Source: an uncultured delta proteobacterium (GTDB lineage: Bacteria; Myxococcota; Myxococcia; Myxococcales; 40CM-4-68-19). From it: a stretch of 64,000 nt of DNA. The translations under genes were made by a program, and so were the position numbers. Shown here piece after piece: positions 61,442-64,000 of this stretch. Position 1 is the stretch's first letter. Every line of letters begins with the position of its first letter. The stretch lies in assembly GCA_903911145.1 (NCBI GenBank), contig CAIWCD010000002.1, positions 1 through 64,000 on the forward strand, given 5' to 3'. The notes under the pieces were generated by a model that saw nothing but the letters and a program-made list of their open reading frames with translations, was not told the DNA's origin and did not search any database.

Positions 61442-64000
61442 ATGAAGCGCCTTGCTCTTGCGCTCCCGCTCATTGCGGCCGCCGTTGCTTGCCATTCTTC
61501 GCAGGACAAATCCGCCGCGACGAAGTCCCGCGCGGTCGGCATCGATCGCAAACTCGAGGCGCCGCCGCCTCCGCCGGATGTGCTCGCAACAGGCCCGGCC
61601 GCGGGCATGCCTGACGCCGCGCTGACCGTCATCGTCGCGCGCCCCAAGGGAGAGCTGGAAGGACTCAATCGCCCCTCGATCACGTTCAACAAGCCGGTCA
61701 TCTCGCTGGCGACGCTCGATCAAGGCGACGCCGCGAACCCGGCGCGCGGGTTTCTCATCGAGCCGAAGCTTGCGGGAAGCTGGCACTGGCTCGGCAGCAC
61801 GACCGTCGAGTTCGTGCCCGACGCGCAGCTTCCGTACAGCACCACATTCAAGGTCACGGTGCCGCAGGGGCTCGCTGCACTCGACGGCAGCAAGCTGGCA
61901 GCGCCCTATTCGTTCAGTTTCAATACCGTGACGCTGCATCTGCAGAGTTGCGAGACCCAGCCCGAGCCGGGGCTTGGCCAGTGGTCGACGCCGCAACAGC
62001 AGTTTGGCGTGACGCTCAACCAGCCGCTCGCCGATCCTGCGCACGCCTTCTTCTTCACCACCGAGAGCGGCGCGCACATCGACGCGAAGATTGTCCGCTC
62101 GGCCAATCTCGAGGAGGAACAGCGCGCGAAGGAAGCAGCGGAGACCGACCCCGCCAAGCGACGGCATGTCGAACGCGCGTCGACGGATGCGCTCAAGTTC
62201 AAGAACCAGCAGACCCGATACGAGATCCAGCCGGCCTCGGCGCTGCCTGCGGGCAAGCCGTTCTCGCTGGCTCTCGATGTTGCGGCACACGCGAGCCAGG
62301 GCCCGCTGCTCGCAAACGAGGGATGGGAAGGCAAGTTCTCCACCTACGGCGCGATGACCGTCACGCAGATCACGCGCTGCTGGGAAGGAGCGGAGCACTG
62401 CTCGCACGGCCCGATCTGGATCCACGTCACCAACCCGCTCGGCAAGGTCTCCGAGTTGCGCTCGCGACTCCACATCGAACCAGCGGTCACGCTCGACTGG
62501 GATGACCAGGACGAGGATCTTGGCGCGGAGCTCAGCGCGCAGCGAACGCAGGTGCGCATCCCGGCGAGGTGGAAGCCTGGGACGACCTACAAGATCTCAG
62601 TCGATGCCGGAGTCGTGGATCGATTCGGGCAGAAGGCGCCAGCGTTCCTGGGCGACATCTCTCTCGACGATCTCGAACCCTCGATGTTCATCGGACGAGA
62701 CGTCGGACTGCTCGAGGCCTCTGGCGACGGCCAACTTCCTGCGCAGACCACCAATGTCGCGGCACTCAACGCCGACATCTGGCAACTGACTCCGGCGGAG
62801 TGGCTCGCATTGCGCACTTGCGGTGGCCCTGCCTGCAAATGGCCCGCGCGCAAGCCTGATGCATCGCCGCAAACGGCGCTGACCGATCCGAAGAATGAAC
62901 CGCACCTCCACGGAATCGATCTTCGCGCGGCGTTCAAGGACGGACAGAAGACGGGGCTCGCGCTGGTGCGCGCATGGTCGCCCGGAACGGAATCAGAGAA
63001 GGAACCCAATCGCGTGCTGGTGCAGATCACGGATGTGATCGCGCACGCGAAGGTCGGCCTGACGAGCGGCGTGGTCTGGGTAACGTCAGCGCAGACAGGA
63101 ATGCCGCGGCCGGGCGCGCAGGTGGTGGTGATTGGGCGCAACGGCGGGATCGTCGCGCAGGCCACAGCCGATCAGGACGGCCTCGCTTCGCTGCCACCGC
63201 TCGCGCAGCTCGATCCTCGGCCGGTCGACAAGCAGTGGGAGCAGCCGAGCATCCTCATTGCGGCGACGGACCAGGGCGATACGGGCGTCGTGACCACCGT
63301 CTGGAGCGACATCTCGCACGACGTCGAGAGCGCGGCCTTCGATGGCCTCTCTCCGTCGCCGGTGGGCGTTGTCTTCACGGACCGGGGGATCTATCGGCCC
63401 GGAGACACGGTGCACATCAAGGGTGTCCTGCGCAGGCGCGCGAACGCGTCTGCGACGGGACTGGCCACGCCCGCGGGCGCGACCGTCAACGTCGAAATGC
63501 GCGACCCCGATGGAAAGTCGATCCTGAAGAAGACGGTGAAGCTCAACAGATACGGAACCTTCTCATTCGACGCCGCGGTCCCGACCGAGGGTCGCCTCGG
63601 TAGCTACGACGTGGTCGCGGTGCAGCCGGGTGCGTCTGGCGGAGGAAGCTGGGTGGGCTCGTTCAACGTCGCCGAGTACCGAGCGCCCACATTCCGCGTC
63701 GATCTGCTCGCAGGCAAGAGCGCGATCCTCGCCGGCGATCCGCTCGGCGTGAGCATCTCCGCGCGCTACCTGTTTGGCGGCGCGATGAAGGGTGCGAAGG
63801 CCACCTGGAGCATCATGCGCACCAGCTCGGACTTCTCACCGCCGCGCTGCGAGGGCTTCTCGTTCGGCCGCCAGACCTGGGGCTACGATGAGAGCACGCC
63901 CGCGGGAGACAACGGCCTCTTCGCTTCGGGCGACGGAATCATCGACGGACAGGGCAACCTCTCCATCGAGGCAGGCAAGGCCGACGCGCCCGGGGATCGC
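61442..64000 (+). CDS. Bacterial alpha-2-macroglobulin family lipoprotein (3' partial)
   Basis: The reading frame from the ATG at 61442 (ggagg 10-15 bases upstream) runs open to the window end, giving 853 codons; the ORF track omits it because it has no stop. The signal peptide ends in AVACHSS, a lipoprotein-type cleavage site. The first ~200 residues include a Big_5/MG1-like domain (PSITFNKPVISLATLDQGD; WLGSTTVEFVPD). A hallmark macroglobulin strand, FTDRGIYRPGDTVHIKG, appears at about residue 645, followed by further MG-domain sequence. The bait region and thioester motif would lie beyond the window. By family knowledge such lipoproteins (YfhM type) trap proteases in the periplasm, often next to a PBP1c gene. 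Confidence 0.85.
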   Translation, partial: MKRLALALPLIAAAVACHSSQDKSAATKSRAVGIDRKLEAPPPPPDVLATGPAAGMPDAALTVIVARPKGELEGLNRPSITFNKPVISLATLDQGDAANPARGFLIEPKLAGSWHWLGSTTVEFVPDAQLPYSTTFKVTVPQGLAALDGSKLAAPYSFSFNTVTLHLQSCETQPEPGLGQWSTPQQQFGVTLNQPLADPAHAFFFTTESGAHIDAKIVRSANLEEEQRAKEAAETDPAKRRHVERASTDALKFKNQQTRYEIQPASALPAGKPFSLALDVAAHASQGPLLANEGWEGKFSTYGAMTVTQITRCWEGAEHCSHGPIWIHVTNPLGKVSELRSRLHIEPAVTLDWDDQDEDLGAELSAQRTQVRIPARWKPGTTYKISVDAGVVDRFGQKAPAFLGDISLDDLEPSMFIGRDVGLLEASGDGQLPAQTTNVAALNADIWQLTPAEWLALRTCGGPACKWPARKPDASPQTALTDPKNEPHLHGIDLRAAFKDGQKTGLALVRAWSPGTESEKEPNRVLVQITDVIAHAKVGLTSGVVWVTSAQTGMPRPGAQVVVIGRNGGIVAQATADQDGLASLPPLAQLDPRPVDKQWEQPSILIAATDQGDTGVVTTVWSDISHDVESAAFDGLSPSPVGVVFTDRGIYRPGDTVHIKGVLRRRANASATGLATPAGATVNVEMRDPDGKSILKKTVKLNRYGTFSFDAAVPTEGRLGSYDVVAVQPGASGGGSWVGSFNVAEYRAPTFRVDLLAGKSAILAGDPLGVSISARYLFGGAMKGAKATWSIMRTSSDFSPPRCEGFSFGRQTWGYDESTPAGDNGLFASGDGIIDGQGNLSIEAGKADAPGDR

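Overview
This window is high-GC, densely coded DNA that looks like Myxococcota (myxobacteria and relatives, formerly Deltaproteobacteria). The signs are myxobacterial-style Cys-rich repeats, a MYXO-CTERM-like sorting segment, an OmpA-type beta-barrel protein with a proline-rich linker, and a 98-residue Cys/His protein of a kind I associate with this group. Both ends cut through genes: the first gene lacks its 5' end and the last lacks its 3' end. I see no rRNA, tRNA, CRISPR array, phage or intact insertion sequence, and no gene-free stretch exceeds 300 bases. The window reads as chromosomal core with a few accessory features.

Layout. 1-6.5 kb: one giant surface-protein ORF made of InlB-type repeats, then Cys-rich repeats, then a MYXO-CTERM-like segment. 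It runs without a stop into a signal peptide, beta-barrel, Ig-like domain and OmpA domain. The order of parts recalls the two-gene traA/traB outer-membrane-exchange operon of Myxococcus, here joined in one frame. This is the most interesting object in the window. 6.6-13.8 kb: a degenerate-receiver/DUF5658 membrane protein, truncated hemoglobin, fatty acid desaturase, enoyl-CoA hydratase/isomerase, an unknown, an SDR, a CheY-like regulator with an upstream helical partner (possibly CheZ-like), and a small Cys/His protein. 14-19.6 kb: secreted M1 aminopeptidase, thioredoxin reductase, a cyclic-nucleotide-binding protein, a long inverted repeat, a frameshifted small secreted gene and an unknown. 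19.9-26.4 kb: an Ig-like-repeat surface protein, then radC, recQ and ssb.

26.5-34.1 kb: cell-wall enzymes (DacB-type carboxypeptidase and NagZ, divergent), a small secreted protein and an orphan heavy-metal-type RND pump. 34.2-43.4 kb: a five-gene minus-strand operon (DUF4175, peptidase-MA/TPR, MoxR ATPase, DUF58, BatA), a MoxR/VWA assembly that probably acts at the inner membrane and periplasm. 43.5-46.4 kb: release-factor-like protein, a membrane protein, purE and an alpha/beta hydrolase. 46.5-52.8 kb: full-length cobalamin-dependent metH, a long coiled-coil protein and hemW. 52.8-61.2 kb: two very large tandem TPR/DUF3857/transglutaminase-like proteins, one of which has lost its catalytic Cys, then comF. 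61.4-64 kb: the start of a bacterial alpha-2-macroglobulin lipoprotein.

Themes: much of the window concerns the cell envelope (surface adhesin/OmpA, peptidoglycan trimming and recycling, RND export, the MoxR/BatA complex, alpha-2-macroglobulin), alongside DNA repair and one-carbon/purine housekeeping. Codon choice is not uniform. Several genes (notably the C-terminal two-thirds of metH, the alpha/beta hydrolase, the hydratase and the SDR) use TTA-Leu and AT-richer codons that the other genes avoid.
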